A DNA stretch of 64,000 nt from Lichenostomus cassidix (lineage: Eukaryota > Chordata > Aves > Passeriformes > Meliphagidae). Of the stretch, positions 10,883-24,770 are shown piece by piece. Numbering within the stretch: position 1 is the first letter of the stretch; the number at the start of each line of letters is the position of its first letter. The stretch spans positions 6,514,056-6,578,055 of the forward strand of contig CM039189.1 of assembly GCA_008360975.2 (NCBI GenBank), given 5' to 3'. The notes beneath the pieces were generated by a model. The model ran no database searches and was not told where the DNA came from. It worked only from the letters and a program-made list of their open reading frames with translations. Position numbers and translations under genes: made by a program.

Positions 10883-13800
10883 AGTAGCTCAGAAAGCATG
10901 CAAAAAATTCCCTTTCTGCAAAGGGTTTCTGCCATATCAGTCTGCTGCAACCAGGTGCTTCAGGTAAACTCTGTAGCATGGGGATGAGGATCAAATCAAA
11001 CACCAAAACAGCTTCTTTGTTGCCTTTTCCTGGAGTTTGTGGGTGCAGTACATCATTAAATGGAGTTAACAGTTCTCTCCTCTAAAGCTGACATTCCAGC
11101 ACTTTTACAGTAATTATCTACGCCACACATAGGTTTGGCTCAGATGCAGTTATGATTTTGGGATGCAGGAATTTGTGATAATTGTTTACTTTTTCTTTCT
11201 GCTTTTTGCTCATACTTACGAGAGGACTAGTGATGAGAAAAACTTGAGATGGCTTCACTGTGTGAAATAGTGATGTATTTTTGCTTTGTTTTTGCTTTGT
11301 GTAATGGAAGATGTAATAGTAAGCAGAATATGGCCTGTCTTAAGATGATACTTCCTGGAGAGTTTCACTAAAATCAGTTTCATTTAAATGAAGACACATG
11401 TGGATCTAGTTAGGAAGTAACTGGTAACTGATTTAGCCTTATTAGATGAATAAAACACCTGGTTTGCTGGACCTGAAAAAAAGATTAGGGAATATTCTAA
11501 TGTCTTGCCTTGAAAAGCAAAAGCAGGGGAATACAATGGTGAAAAGTGCTGGCAGTGATTAAAAGGATTTCAAGTCCAGACAAGATTACACTGAACCATT
11601 CTGGAATATTTGTGTGTATGTGCTGAGTCACTGGTGGAGGAGCTGCTGAACACTTTCTGCCCGCCCCAGGGGCTGCTCCAGCCACTGCTAGAGCTGTCCC
11701 CAGCCCTGGGGGCTGTCAGTCACTGAAGCCACCAAACCCTGCTCTGCTCACTCTGCTGGTGGCTCACAGCTGCTCAGCGCAGCGTGTGGAATCAGTACCT
11801 GACAAGTGCAAACATCCATGCTCCGATGGCAGGGCCTAGGGATATTGTGGGAGATTGCATCCTCATTATGTAAACGGTGTTTTCTTTTTTTGCACATACT
11901 CAGGGTTGTTTCTTAGCTTCCTGTCAGTTTGGGGTTTTTTTTGACTAAAAGTTTAAGTTTGGATGTATTTTGAGATGTTTTGGTGTGAAAGATTCAGCAT
12001 AAATACAGAACTTAAAATGAAAAGCTGCATGAATATAAGCTACTACAATACTGTAAATGATTTATCTTGAATTAGACCCAGAAAAAAGATGTGATAGAGC
12101 CAAAGCATATAATATCAATGAAAAGGCAACTCCTACCTCTGCATCTCTCTGAGCTGTTATAATTTGATTTTTCCCTTTTTCCTTTAAATTGCATTAGCAA
12201 TTCCAGATAGACACTCAGTCTCCGAAAGAAAGGCCCTTGACATTAAGTGTACTGAAAGGTCATTGAACAGTCATAGCTTTCTTTTAATTTTAAATGCATT
12301 TATCCAAGAAAATGCAGCACTGATACAACATCTGCTTTTCAAAGAGACTCTGTCTTTTAGCTGAGCTGACTGAGGCTTACAGAGGTCAATTGAAATGCCT
12401 AAGGTCACTCAGAGTGTCAGAGTAAGGGATGAGTATTTGGAAAACACACTGAAGGAGCAACCTACTTTTTTGTTTTCCTGCAGAAATTACAAGATTCTCC
12501 TTTAAACTTCTGGATAAACAGCAGTATGGTTCAGGAAAAAAAAAAAACGGGAATGTTAAAGATGGTGACTCCTGCTGTGTTGATTACTATTGATACCATG
12601 AGTTATTTGTAGAGGATTCTAAAAATTCCTGTCTAGGAAAATGATCAAGTTACATATCGCAAAAGCAACAAATACTGTGAAGGCAGAAGGCTGCAAGAAG
12701 TTTTACTGCATTGTTGCTACACACACACTGCTTTTTCAAACTTGTTTTTTAATAATTTTTCTGTGATTGACTTCAATTAAATGGCACTGTCTAAACTGGC
12801 TGATGAGCACACTTATAAGATCAGATCTATTTTGGGAATGAAAGATCCTTTCCCCCGTCATTGAGCAGTGAAGTAGGATGCAGTGATGACTGTGATTAGC
12901 AGAATACATGCATTCACACGAGGGAAAAACGCTGTGCTGGGGATGAAGTACAATTTTAGCTTTGGAAATCTGCACGAAACTGTCTACAATGTTGTAGTGA
13001 TAGCTTTCACTTTCATGGCTTTTAACCCTCTGACTGTAGAATTTTTGTAAAGTTTCACCCAATTTAGCAAATGCTGCCATAACTAAAAGGAAGAAAATAC
13101 AAGCAATTTGCTTTAAATGGGTGTTTTGCAGAAGTAAATTCTGTTGAGGGAATGCGTAGCCTGTCAACACATTTGTGTAAAGAACTCTGAAGAATTGCTA
13201 TGAATTAAAATTAATTTATGGACAGTGTAATTCTGCCTTCTGTACATGCCTCAATCTCCCATTGACTTCCATTAACAAGAATATTTGAGATGTACAAGGA
13301 ATGCAAGTTATCAAACTTAGTGTCAAAAAGAAAGGCAGCTGTGGGATAAGTTATGGGAAGCAATCTTAACGATTAACAAATTTATTTAAAGATTGCCAAG
13401 GGCAAAAGCAAGGAACTGTCTTCCAAGCAGTACAGTTAAAAGACAGCATGACTATCTTTCACCTTCATTGCTGACAAAAAAAGCATTACTATACTCTGAT
13501 AGCAAAATAGGAACTCATAGAGGCTATCTTTGTAAGGTCAGATGGGAAGGGAGAACACGAAGAGGAATACATGGGAAGTACAGCTATGCTTCTATTATTA
13601 CAGCATACTGAAGAATGATCAAAAGAAATGTGACCTTTTCTGAAGGTGACTGATGCATTCATTGCTGGCTTTAACTTATTCTACTGATATTCTGGCGTTT
13701 CATTTGCCATTTCATCCCCAAAAGGCTTAATTTTCCACAGAAAATAGAGTGAATGTTAAAAGTCTTGTTTGGGGTTCATCAGCCACCCCACCCTCCCAAC

Positions 13801-14615
13801 CCCTTGAGGAACAACTTGGGTACTCAGGAAAACCCAAATCATTATTTTTCAGAAGGATTCTAACTTTATTTGGTGGGACATTTTGCAGTGTTGTTAAACA
13901 TTGCAGTTGTCTGTCTTGACTTTGCTTTGTCCAGTAAAAGCTCTGGCTGGATTATTTTTCTTCTGCTTCCAAACTGCATGTACTGTGTCTGAAAAATGAT
14001 TTTGCTGAAGTAAAATACAAACTGATCAATCACACAAACAAGACAAAACTCCCACAGAGCACATGGGAAAAAGAACAAAGATTATTTTTGTCTGTCTAGT
14101 TAGAATTTTGCATATGCTTGAATATATCTGACAGGTTGTTTGTGCCTTTTAGAAGATTAAAAAAAATATAAATAAATATATATGGAGAGAGAGTTCTGAT
14201 GAGTACAATAGCAGTGTTGTTTTTCATACATTTGGGGTGCTGAAACAATTCACAAGTGGCAAAGCAGACCAAGTTGTCTTATGTTATTCCCTGCAAATGA
14301 AGATAAATGTCTTGTTCTTTAGCACTCCGGGTTACATTCCCGAGAGAAGGGTTTTTAAAATGGATTTTTAACTTTCAACTCCTTTTTTCTTATTTATATG
14401 TGTATTTAAAATATAAAGCAAATATTTGAGGATTGCAGTTAAATGCTGAGCTCCAGCTGTATTAGACCCTGAAATATTGTGACTATCCTGAAAAAGACAA
14501 AAAAGAAAAAAAATTATGCTATTCCTTCTAGAATATGTAGACCATTTGGGACAGTAAAACTTCAGAATGTGATTGTAGTATGTTTATTGGAGTAAAAACC
14601 ATAAAAAGATTTATC

Positions 14616-14632
14616 TTTTTTTTTTTTTTTTT
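14616..14632. repeat. T17 homopolymer
   Basis: A run of 17 T. No retroelement body was recognised on either side, so it is listed only as a simple repeat. Confidence 0.9.
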
Positions 14633-14983
14633 GCTGTAGTTAAGAATTGTAAGAAGATGGAAAATAAGTTTCAGTACCTTATTCAGCAGTTGGAACTGCA
14701 CTGCTCATTTTCTCTTTTCTGCACTGAAATCATGTCCTTAACAGAGCTTAAGTAGTGAACCTCCTTCCTTGTATTTCATTCCTGTGTTTTCTTATAAACA
14801 TTTTAAGAAAGTTATGTCTTTGCTTGAATGAGCATCCATTAAAAGCAGTGGCAACTCCAAATTTTAAGCAAGTCCAAAAAAATACTGAGTGGGGTTCTAG
14901 GGAGAGCTAAAATATATGAATCTTCCTAACTATCTATGAAAATCCGTTGTGAATAATTATGCAAAGTTCAAAGCAGCTCCATT

Positions 14984-15022
14984 AAAAAAACAACCAACCA
15001 AACCCAAACCAAACAATAAACC
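14984..15022. repeat. A/C-rich simple repeat
   Basis: An A-run followed by degenerate CAAC, CCAA and AAAC units; the plus strand has only A and C apart from a single T. It is the strand complement in style of the T/G tract at 8190, but much shorter. Confidence 0.8.
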
Positions 15023-17648
15023 TCAACAACTATCTAGGCAAGTTTCTGCTTCTCTGCCCTTCCACCTCTGCCTGCATCTGTGAAACACTGCACTTTACCC
15101 TAGATTGGAACCCTTGAAGTATATATAAAGAGTAGAAAGAATCCTGATGATGGAAAGTAGGAATGAGGTGAGAGATGTGTCCAAGGTATGGACTACATGA
15201 GGGAGGCTTCACTGTGGGAATGTATCGAGACAGCTCCAAACCTGACTGGGTGGTTTTTGGAGAAAGGAGAGCAGGTCCACGTAGTTTACAGAGAAGATCT
15301 GAAGTGGGAAGGGAGAGATGTCAGGCCCTGGTCTCAGATATGGAAGGATGGAATGAAGAGAAATGTGTGGAAGCACAGAAGGGTTTTGTGGTGGAGGGTA
15401 GTTTTAAGAAGACTTGCATGAGCATTTGAACTCTTGTGGGTGTTAACTCCAAGCCTCAAACATGTTCACGAATGCCTAACGAAATGAGTTTTGTATTCAA
15501 AAAAATTGCTCAGACTTGTTAATATTTGATGGTAGAAATTCATCTGTGTCTCCATTCATGTGTGACCCACTTCGTATCCTTTTGGGAAATACATATGGTA
15601 AGGCCAAGAAATTGCACATGGTTCTTCTCGTTAGTGTATGCACTGAAAATCTGCAGCTTGGGAAAATTTCTTTTTTTTTCTTCCCTGTAGAGCCCAGGGA
15701 AATAGCCTTTAAAACTTTCTGCTTCTTTGAGATTTGTGTAGATCCAAGCATCCAACAAGGTCAGTAAATGTCCCTGTGCCCTCCCTGTAGCTGCAGAAGT
15801 TCAGCCTCTCTCTACCCCGGGGAAACTTGCAGCATCAGGTTGTTCCTAGCTGGTTTGTGTCCCCAGGGTGCTCTTCAGAGAATTTGCCAGTGAAGACAAA
15901 AAAACAAATACAACTTGTGGAAGTGTTCATTCTCCTCTGGCTGTCGGATGGAAGGCTTGGCAGGCTACCTGTCCTGTGCCCATGGCCAAACTCCTCCCAG
16001 CTGCAAATCTCCAGCCCTGCAGAGAACCTTCTGCACAGCCCAGCTGGCTGAGCCACAGGGCAGCTCCCTTCTGTTCCTGAGCAGAGATGGAGAGGGCTGG
16101 GTGCAGAGGCTTCTGCAGAGCAGTGTGATTTACAACCAGCACGGCAAATAAGTGACTCTCTGTACAATAACCTTTGGTTTTGTAGAGCTGGCTAAAACAC
16201 AGTCAATTGAATGTGAAAGCAGCTAATTAAGAAACAGTAGACCAAAGTAGTCGTCACTGTCATTTCTTTGGCTTCAGTGAGCTTATTGCATGGATGAGTT
16301 TTATTGGGGAAATTATTACTAATACTGAAAGTATGTGCAAAGTTAGGAGTTATGAAGTCAAAGCTGTAATTCACCTGGGAATACTGTTCTTGATTTTCAA
16401 AGAAGGTTGAAGAGTTAATCATAAAACTTCTACTGTATTTCTCTTGCATTTGGGCACGTAATCTTCTTCAACTCTTAAAAATATCCTACCTAGTGAGCCA
16501 GTTGCTTAGCTTCTGTGAAGAGGAGTTCCCAGAATGCTAGGTGATATGCCAAGGAAGCTCTTGCATTAGTATTTCTCTGAATGCAAGTAGTCTGAATTTT
16601 TAACATACTTGCTCAGTCAGAAAAGGATGGAAGAAGCTGCTTTGTGCAACTGTTTCTATTTCTGCACTTTCCATTTAAGTGGCACTGGAGATTTTGTACC
16701 CTTTTCACACTGAGAAGGCAGAGTTCTTCTTTCCAGGCTAACTGGTTTGCCTCTCCTTTGGTTTTCTGTCTAACTGAATCCATTTCTGGTATTGCAGAAA
16801 TGTATTTTTTGGGTGCCTCACGAACAGAGCATTGAACTCTGCCTGTGAGCCTGAAGGGCAGGTTGGCTTCACAGACTTCTGGCCAAATTGAGAGGAGCCT
16901 CAGGTGCACTGAGGAGATGCATCCCTGCCATAACCTTGACCAAAATTAGTCTCCTATAATGATATATACTGGGATAGAAAGAATAGTCTTGATGTTGACA
17001 GGTTTGGCTCAGATCAGACCTGGAAATTTTAATTGGGGTTTAGATCTGCTTAGGTTTGGAAACCAAAATGATGTTGAAATCTTTGGAAATTTGGTGTCTA
17101 ATTACCTCTTGGGGTTCTGGGACTGAGTGATTTACTTAAGGTCACAAATGGAGTAGAAACAGAAACTGAGCAGAGAATTCCCAAATCCCAGTCCTTTTCC
17201 ATTTATCCTTGACTAATCTGGTGTCTTGTGATCTAGGTTTCACTTCAGCCAGCTGCCTTCATCAAGTCGTTGGTGTCATCCTACCCTGGGACAGCTGGCT
17301 GGAGTTTAATGCAGAAGACAGTGTCATCTGCATATTCTTGTTTATAGCCATGGCATTATGGGATGCCCACTGGCAGCTTGACACATAAAACCTTGAGACT
17401 ATAAAATGGGAAAGAGCAGTGTCTGTGGACCTTGAAGGAAAAGAGAAAGTTTCTGATAGGAGATTTCAGAGTCTGAAACACAGAATCGAAACTGCCAGAA
17501 TTAAGTGCTATTTATTTAGGTAATAAATGTAGGAGCCAGGAAATTTAATCTCACACAAAACATCTGCATTTCAGTGGTATACATGCAATGGAGATATCCA
17601 GGGGAATGAATTAAGAATATGTCCACAGACTTCGGTTCCATTTCCCAC

Positions 17649-17664
17649 TTTTTTTTTTTTTTTT
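17649..17664. repeat. T16 homopolymer
   Basis: A run of 16 T followed by GGTTTGG. No associated element was recognised. Confidence 0.9.
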
Positions 17665-19739
17665 GGTTTGGCTAGGGAAGAGTTGGAATGATTTGCAAGG
17701 AAATAATTTTAAAGACATATTATGAGTAATGAAATGTTAAAAAAAAATAAATCAAAAGTATCAAAAGAATGACTTTTAAGTATTTAAAATCCAACCCTGA
17801 TATTTGAAAAGAAAATGCTAAGTTATAAAAGGGATGAATTTCCACACAGCATATTGCACAGGAAATTTGCACATGCAACCTTTTATTTGTTTAATGGATT
17901 TTCTGTGAACATCTCCCATTAAATGTTTGTAAAACTTCAGCCCAAGAAATTTAGCTATGGAAGTGAAAGCATTTATATTCATTAGATGAGCTCAGACTTT
18001 TTGCTCATGATTTGGGTGGAATTTAAAATGATTAATGCAGCTTAAAGTAGTTAGGTGATAGGAATTTTCTAAAACATTTTATCTGTATCTAATAAGCCCT
18101 CTTGGGGATACAAGAGCTTATGATGCATATAAGGAAATTTAGAATCAGTTTATTAAAAACACATTTCCACTTACTTTATTGGTGTTCTTCCATTGCATCT
18201 AAAGGCTTGCAGGTATTTTACCATCTAGTGCAGCCAGTCCATGGAGAATAGAGCCATATAATCACCTATATCTGAGCAGCCCAGCTATTTATTTAGACAT
18301 GGGAGTTGTGGCTGACAAAGGGTGAAATGAATCCAGGAATATGCAGTTGCTGAAGTTCAGAAAATCCTTCACAGAAACTTAAAATATATTAAAGTCAATT
18401 TGTCTAGTAAGGAGCTCTTAAGAAATATTCTGTGACATTTTAAACGTAGAAGAAAGCATTCCAGTGTGACTGTAGTCTCAAATTAAGCATTTTAAGTGGC
18501 TTTGTGATAAGGTAACTCTAAAAATGTTGAAGGTAGCTGTTTATTCAAATTTTCTAGAGATTTGGATTTGCCTAAAATTCAGTTAAGAACTTTTCCAAGT
18601 TTTTGACTGGCTTTGTAATGGTAGAGAAATCAGTGTGGATGACAACAATAAATCCTTTACCATGTTCATAGTGCAAATTAAAAGTGGTACACTTGGTGCT
18701 TTGGATTGCTGGAAAATCAGCCTCTGCAAAGTCACCATTGCCAACATTCAAAGCCAAGCCCCTCTTGGATGGAAAATTAGTGCAGTGGTGTCTCAATTAT
18801 CCTGGGGTAGACTCTCCAGCTGATGGATGGGAAAGAGGCTGCAGGTACTGAGACACTCAGTCCTGCTTGGATGAGTCAGTCTGGCGCTGCTGTGAGCAGG
18901 GATGATTCCAGCTCTGCTGATAGCTGGGGAGCTCTGATTCAGCATTGTCACTGACCTCTCTGTGCACTGTTTTTTCCTGCTGTGTCCTTCTGCAGCCTAA
19001 TTTACAGGGGAAGAGTGACTATGGGCAGTGAGGTGGCAAGTTAAGCATTTGTTAATCCAGTTTGTTGAATATCTGTCATGTTTGTTGTGCATTTCTAACC
19101 TGCCAGGTATCGTTTCACTGAATTTCTTTGAAGAATTGATTTTACTGAGTTAGAGAAGCCAACGTTTTAAAGTTGGAAGATAAAAAGCATGAATACAATG
19201 AATAGATATTCCACATATGTTTAAACATATATCAGTCTCTGGTTTCATGACCGAGGTCTGTGCCTATAGTAGAAACCCTTTCCCAGGATGACCTTTATGA
19301 TGGAGTTGCTGCACTTTACACTGGTCAGCAAGATTTAGATTATGAGTATTTGAGTGAACTCTTCCCATGGTAGGGATTTAACTGGTACTTCTCCACAGCC
19401 ATTGCAGTGATGCTGGCAGAAATCTGTAGCCTTGACATAGCCTGAAACTGTGTTCACCTCAGTTCTTCCAGCCAGTCTCCTTCTCCTCACAAGGACTCAC
19501 TTTAATGTGGCTATAAATTTTTTAAAGGAACATTCTGAACTGAATGCCACAGCAAATAAACCATTGTGATAGAATGCAGTGATGCTTCGTTTCTCAAGGA
19601 ATGTGCTTTAGATGAAAAAATAGAATAATTTGTTCTTTGTTAATATGTGCTCTATGCTCAAAACAGGAAGAACAACTGATATATTTAGCTTTTCAATTTT
19701 ACTGCTGGGTACATTAGGAAAGAAGAGGATTGAATTGGT

Positions 19740-19776
19740 AAGGAATCAACAACAATCCCTGTTGTTGATTCTCCTT
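19740..19776. repeat. Small perfect inverted repeat (hairpin)
   Basis: The left arm AAGGAATCAACAACA at 19740-19754 pairs with the right arm TGTTGTTGATTCTCCTT at 19760-19776 across a 5-base loop (ATCCC). The inner 12 base pairs are perfect and four more pair after a single bulged T. The stem is too short for a typical microRNA precursor and the flanks do not extend it clearly. It could be the palindromic end of a decayed DNA transposon, or chance. Confidence 0.8.
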
Positions 19777-22700
19777 ATTTCAGGCCTTGTTGTCTCAGGA
19801 AAGCAGAAATGTGCTGTCCATGTGGCTTGGCTGTGATTTACCAGTGGCAGTGCAGGGTGTGTGCAGAGCCAGCTGTGCAGGCAGATGTTGGGATGTGACA
19901 GTGAAGTCTCAGATTCTTCTGGACCTGTCATAACATGGATGGATGTTTATAGATAGGATACACAGAAAATTGATACTCTTTGGATGAAGGGCAGGGCAGG
20001 AGAGACAGGCTCTGAATATTTTCTCGAGGAAGTGCTCTTCTGATTATTCAGTCAAAACACAGAAATAATGATTTTTAAGTAATTCCTTCTTAGTTGCTAT
20101 TTGCTTGGTGTTCAGTGGCCTGCTTTAGGCACAGTATATGTTTAACTGACAACCCTACGCAGAACAGAATTTTTCTACACTTTAAATTCAAGGTCATGGA
20201 GGCGTTTCCTTGTTTCTAAAGATTTATTGAAAGGCCATCCACTCTTTGGGCAGAGAAATTTCTACCCCCTTTTCTGCTGGCAAACTGTGTGATTCTAAAT
20301 GTCTCCTGGAAATACACACTGCCTATTTCTTTGTAGGTACAGACACTTTTAAAAGCTGCCTTAAAATAGGTGCGGAAGGGAGAAATTGTCTGCCATCAGA
20401 TGAGTAAGACTTGGCGGGGCTTCTCTGTTCCTTTCATCTACATATGCACACCTCTACAGTCATAAAAATATCCTTTTTAAAACCTGCAAGGATCTACTGC
20501 TACTCTCAGAAATGCCTGGCTGTTGTGGGGCAGTTGTGAATCTTCACAGCAGCGTAGGGTATAATGTGTGTAGTTCTGCTTGTGGTGGGAGTGCTTGTGC
20601 AGGCAGACAGAAGGGTAAAGGCTGAACTCAAATTAATCCATGTTAATCTCCTGTCATGCTGGACAGAAAGACATTGTTGAGGTTTGATTGATGATTTCAG
20701 ACCCTTGCCTGTGAATTTACAGGAAATAGAATATGCTGGCTTGAAGAAGAGTGGTGAATCCATAAGAGTAGAAACAACATGCACCATACACTAGACTCAT
20801 ATTCCCAACTCCAAATGCTTCTTTCCTTTGCATTCCAGCATCCCAGATGGCAGATCTCCTTAGCACAGTTTAAAATTTTCAGCTTACTGAAACTGGTTTA
20901 TTTTTTTTTTGTCTTCTTTTCACCATCCTGTCACTTAAGACCCCTTCATTTAATGAGTATCTACAGGGTCACAAGAGGGAATGAGCTGACAGGATGAATG
21001 ACAGTGTACATGGACAGGGTGAGAGATTCCACTTCAGTTTGCAACCTTGTTGGCACACAGTCCATAGCATCTCTAATAAAAAGCAGTCATAGCTCTCCAG
21101 ATTTTTCAATTGTTGTTTTAATTTCTTTGTTCACTACTTCATCACAGCATGGGATGTTACTTTGATTATCTTTGTTTGTAGCATTTTAATAATAAAAAAC
21201 CAATGCCTTAAATTCTGTTCTGTAGAACAGTTAAAACAGCCAAAGGGAGAAAGTTTACCCATTGGACTTTGACTTTCTCCTGGTCATCCGGATAAAATAG
21301 AACAAGCAGATGATCATTTCAGGTGTTCTATTGCCCACCAATCTATGACCATTTTCCTCAGATAAAAGGATTGTAATTTTTTAGTTTAAAGGTATCATTA
21401 GTGATTTCATCAAATCTAATGAAAAGCAGACATTTATTTTAACTGAGCAGTGATTTAGCTGTACCCTACAAACACAGGTATAGCTACTGCAATTTACCTT
21501 CAGGAACACTTAAGGCTGAGGTCAATGGTGTCCTGCATTATTTCTTGGAAAGTCAGCAATGTGTGCAACCTCTCTTAAAAGCCTCAAGGTTCTTTTCTCA
21601 CAAGTAAGAGTTATTTAGTCCTAGTATCCTAATTATATTCCAAAAATTTCCCTCCAAGTTCCAATTAATTATCATCTTCACTTCCTCTTCTGATGAACTG
21701 TCATGTCATGTTGTTTCTGTGAAATGCCTGATAGCCACTTCAGATGCAAGACTCTGCATTTTGCTTGGGAACGAAGCCTTGCAGTGGATAAAGGGTCACA
21801 TCCACCACCAGCATGTGTCAGTGTGATGTGCTGATTATAGGGAAGGTATTTTAAATATAGCAGTGGTGAAACTGAGTCTAAATATTCATGCTTAGGGTAT
21901 GAAATGAGGTGTGAGTTTTCCCTCCTTGCACCACGTTATCTGTGTTATTCTGCACTCTGAACACTGTGTTCTTATACCTGAATCATTGTGCCCAGTGTCT
22001 TTCCTCACTAACAGGAGGGAAAAACCTTCTATGGTAAGGTAATGATACCAGCAAATATATTGCTTACAAAATTAAAAAAGGGGTTTGATACTCCACTAAA
22101 ATGCATATCTGCAATTCAGCTGTACTGAAGTTGCCAAGATTCCTGTTGTTGGCTGCTGCTAAAATGGAAACTTCTAAAAAGTCAATAAGAAGTGTGCTTT
22201 CATTCTTCTTTAGAGAAATCGGTAAAACACTTCTGTTAAAAAAAAATCCAGAAATTTGGTATTTTAACTATTTAAAAATCTTTCAAAATGAGCTTTGTAA
22301 GAGATATTAGATAAATTTTAAGGGATATTACAAATATTTTCCTTTCCATTTGGTTTATGACCGTAGCTTCTTCCAAAGAATTACAAAATAGGAGGGATGG
22401 AGATGATCAAAATACCTGGATGTTGAAAAATCTGTGTAGCTTTAGGAAATTACTTCACAGAATCAACATTGCATTGTGTTGAAAAAGTGATGGAAAGTGA
22501 GTCACCATCTTGAATTTCAAATGTAGGAAGAGTAAATTATAAAATCGGAGTATATAATAGGTATATCATTTTTTCAACAAACCACAACTGGAGGTGCACA
22601 GCCTTTCAAGATGCTGATATTTTACATAGGTATCATTTCTTTTCATATTAGTGCAGTCCTGAGCAGTACTTTGTGACATAAGTATACATTTAGTTGAAAG

Positions 22701-24660
22701 AATGAGTGGAGAAGAGAGGTTGTAGTGGGAGCTACTCTTCTCTCTGTCTTTCACCTGCATATTGATAAGCTGGCTTTGAGGTATGTTTCCTGTTTGTTTG
22801 CAATTGCAAATTCTTACTAAATTGCAGCAGAACATCTTGTCTGCATTTTAGAAATTCACAGCCACTCTACTTAAATACAGTTCTCACCCACACAGAGTTT
22901 CATTTGCACAAAAGTCATAGCAGCAGAATATCAGCAATTCCCACGGAAATGACAGCCTAAGCCTTTAGTTCATAATATTGAAAAATTTCCCTAACTTGCA
23001 ACGTTTCCTGAGGGAATGTCAGAGTTGGCATACATTTCTGCTGCTTTTCTCTAATTTTTAACCTCTTATTACAAATGAAAGCTTGTAGGGCTTTTTAACA
23101 GGTGGTTTTTGCCTGGGAGTACATGACAGAAGTAGAAAGCCAGAGAACTGTGATAAAAATTAAACTCAGCAAATCTAACTAGTTCTAGTGAGAATGCAGC
23201 AGGGAGTTACAAATCCTCAGTGAAAAGAGCTAAAGATTTCTTAATTAAAGAGGGTTGCAGAATTAGATTTAACTTTAAACTTGAAATTTAAATGAATTTC
23301 TTTGGTGAGGAAACAGTAACTTCTTGAATGTCTTCCTAGAATTTAAATCAAAGTAGTTGCTAATTTCACACAGAAGATTTCAAAATCCTGGAGAATAAGC
23401 TTTTATCACCATATTTATAAATTGTCTACAAAGAAATATTAAGTGCTGATTAGAGACTATAACCCAGGATAAAAACCCAAAAGAAAAGGAATTAACATCT
23501 TTGTGGGTTGTGCATACTCAGTCACTGCACTGATTTGCACAGGCAATATTTAACAGATATCAGGTTTTCAAAACCTAGTGTAACAGCAGTTTTCACAGAT
23601 CTTGAAGGCCTTTGGAATGTGTGACCAAAGTTTTATAAACAGCAGTTAAAAGCAGTGGAAGTACTACTAGGAAAGCAGGTAGAGATAAATTACCCTTGAT
23701 GAAAGGTTTTGGGCAAGTATCTGAAAATAAATTTGGTGTCCCTTGTCCAATGGGTTGCATTGGGATTTGTTGTTTCCTTTGCAACCCAGGAGCTGTAGAT
23801 GCCCCTACAAATGACATTTCTACCTCTTGCCTTTTAGCTTATCTGGTAGACTTCTGAAATGGATCAAATGGCATTAATTGAATTTTGAGGAATAACCCAT
23901 TGACTTTATGGTTAACCCCTAGAAGTTGTATTGTGGGTACAAGGTAGGCAAGAATAATTCAGCTTTGAGTATCTTGCCACTGTCACCTGAACATCTTTGA
24001 CAATTGTCACCTGTCCTGATTTTTATTAATGTGAATCTCTGCTCCGTTTTCATCAAAGACTGTGACAAAAAGTTTTAAGCATTGGGCTTCATGGTTTCAG
24101 AGGTCCTTGGCATAAATCTTCCAGCAAAGGGCCCTGAGGCACTTTATCTGAAAATGCAAAAGTGATGCTGACTGGGGATGTGGCAAGGCCAAGGTGCCTT
24201 AGGGAAATGATGGTTCAGTGCTTCAGCAGGACAGCTTCCCTTGGATGATGCCAATTAAGCTGTAGCTGTCATTTAAAGTTGCTGTCTTCTGGATCGCACC
24301 TCCTGTGCACAAGCAGGAATCAATCAGTCTCTTGCTCTGTGTTATAAATAAAAATGAAGGTTTGTGGTTTTGTAAATGTATGGAAAAAGTCCCCAAAACC
24401 CAAAGCAACATGTACCCAAATGTTGCTCGTTTCCAGGAGTGGCAATTATTTCTTGGGCTCTTTCAGGAGGTATTGAAATCTGTCATCTCAGAAGTTTCCT
24501 GTGCAAGGCGAATTGAACTAAAGCCACCACTTAAATACCTTTATAAGGCTGTGAATTATTTTTAAATTTAGGCAGTGTTATGTCAATAAACAAGCATGTA
24601 AAAAGCTATAGTGTAATCAGGTTTATTGTTTCATAATAGGTTTATACAAATTATGAATAC
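19777..24660. other. Unique noncoding DNA, no gene seen
   Basis: No gene or repeat family was recognised. Frames of up to 93 codons occur on both strands without domains. AT-rich parts around 23230-23300 contain a TTAATTAA and several A/T-only stretches, in the same style as the motif cluster that follows. Confidence 0.5.
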
Positions 24661-24770
24661 CAGAGTTTTATTAATTGGACTTTTAATTATCTGCTATAGT
24701 GAAGAGTGATGTAAAATAACTAATAGCTCTGCTAATTAATATGGGGATTCAATGGTTGTTAATTAAGGGC
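24661..24770. promoter_or_regulatory. Candidate enhancer: cluster of homeodomain core motifs
   Basis: Within about 105 bases there are three TAATTA cores (24684-24689, 24733-24738, 24760-24765) and a TAATTG (24672-24677). These are the standard recognition core of Antennapedia-, paired- and LIM-type homeodomain proteins. The flanks to about 25090 stay AT-rich and contain no known repeat. Dense TAAT cores in repeat-free DNA are usual in conserved vertebrate developmental enhancers, but they also arise by chance in AT-rich sequence. Function is an inference. Confidence 0.25.

Larger units (their letters stand above)
10421..19739. other. Long unique noncoding stretch, no gene seen
   Basis: About 9.3 kb without a recognisable gene or transposon. 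It holds short simple repeats, listed separately. It also holds a GC-richer patch at about 11635-11790 (few CpGs, so not a CpG island) and another around 15960-16090. The longest open frame, 144 codons on the minus strand at 12736-13170, starts at GTG and resembles nothing. Several overlapping frames on both strands at 15180-16170 are typical of chance frames in locally GC-richer DNA. Confidence 0.55.

Noticed and set aside
11635..11790. GC-rich patch considered as a second CpG island
   Set aside because: It is rich in C and G but has very few CpG dinucleotides, so it does not qualify.
12736..13170. Minus-strand frame of 144 codons
   Set aside because: It starts at GTG, has no recognisable domain or splice context, and its length is expected by chance in 64 kb of AT-rich DNA.
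15175..16170. Many overlapping frames on both strands
   Set aside because: Typical of locally GC-richer noncoding DNA with fewer stop codons; no two agree on a plausible product.
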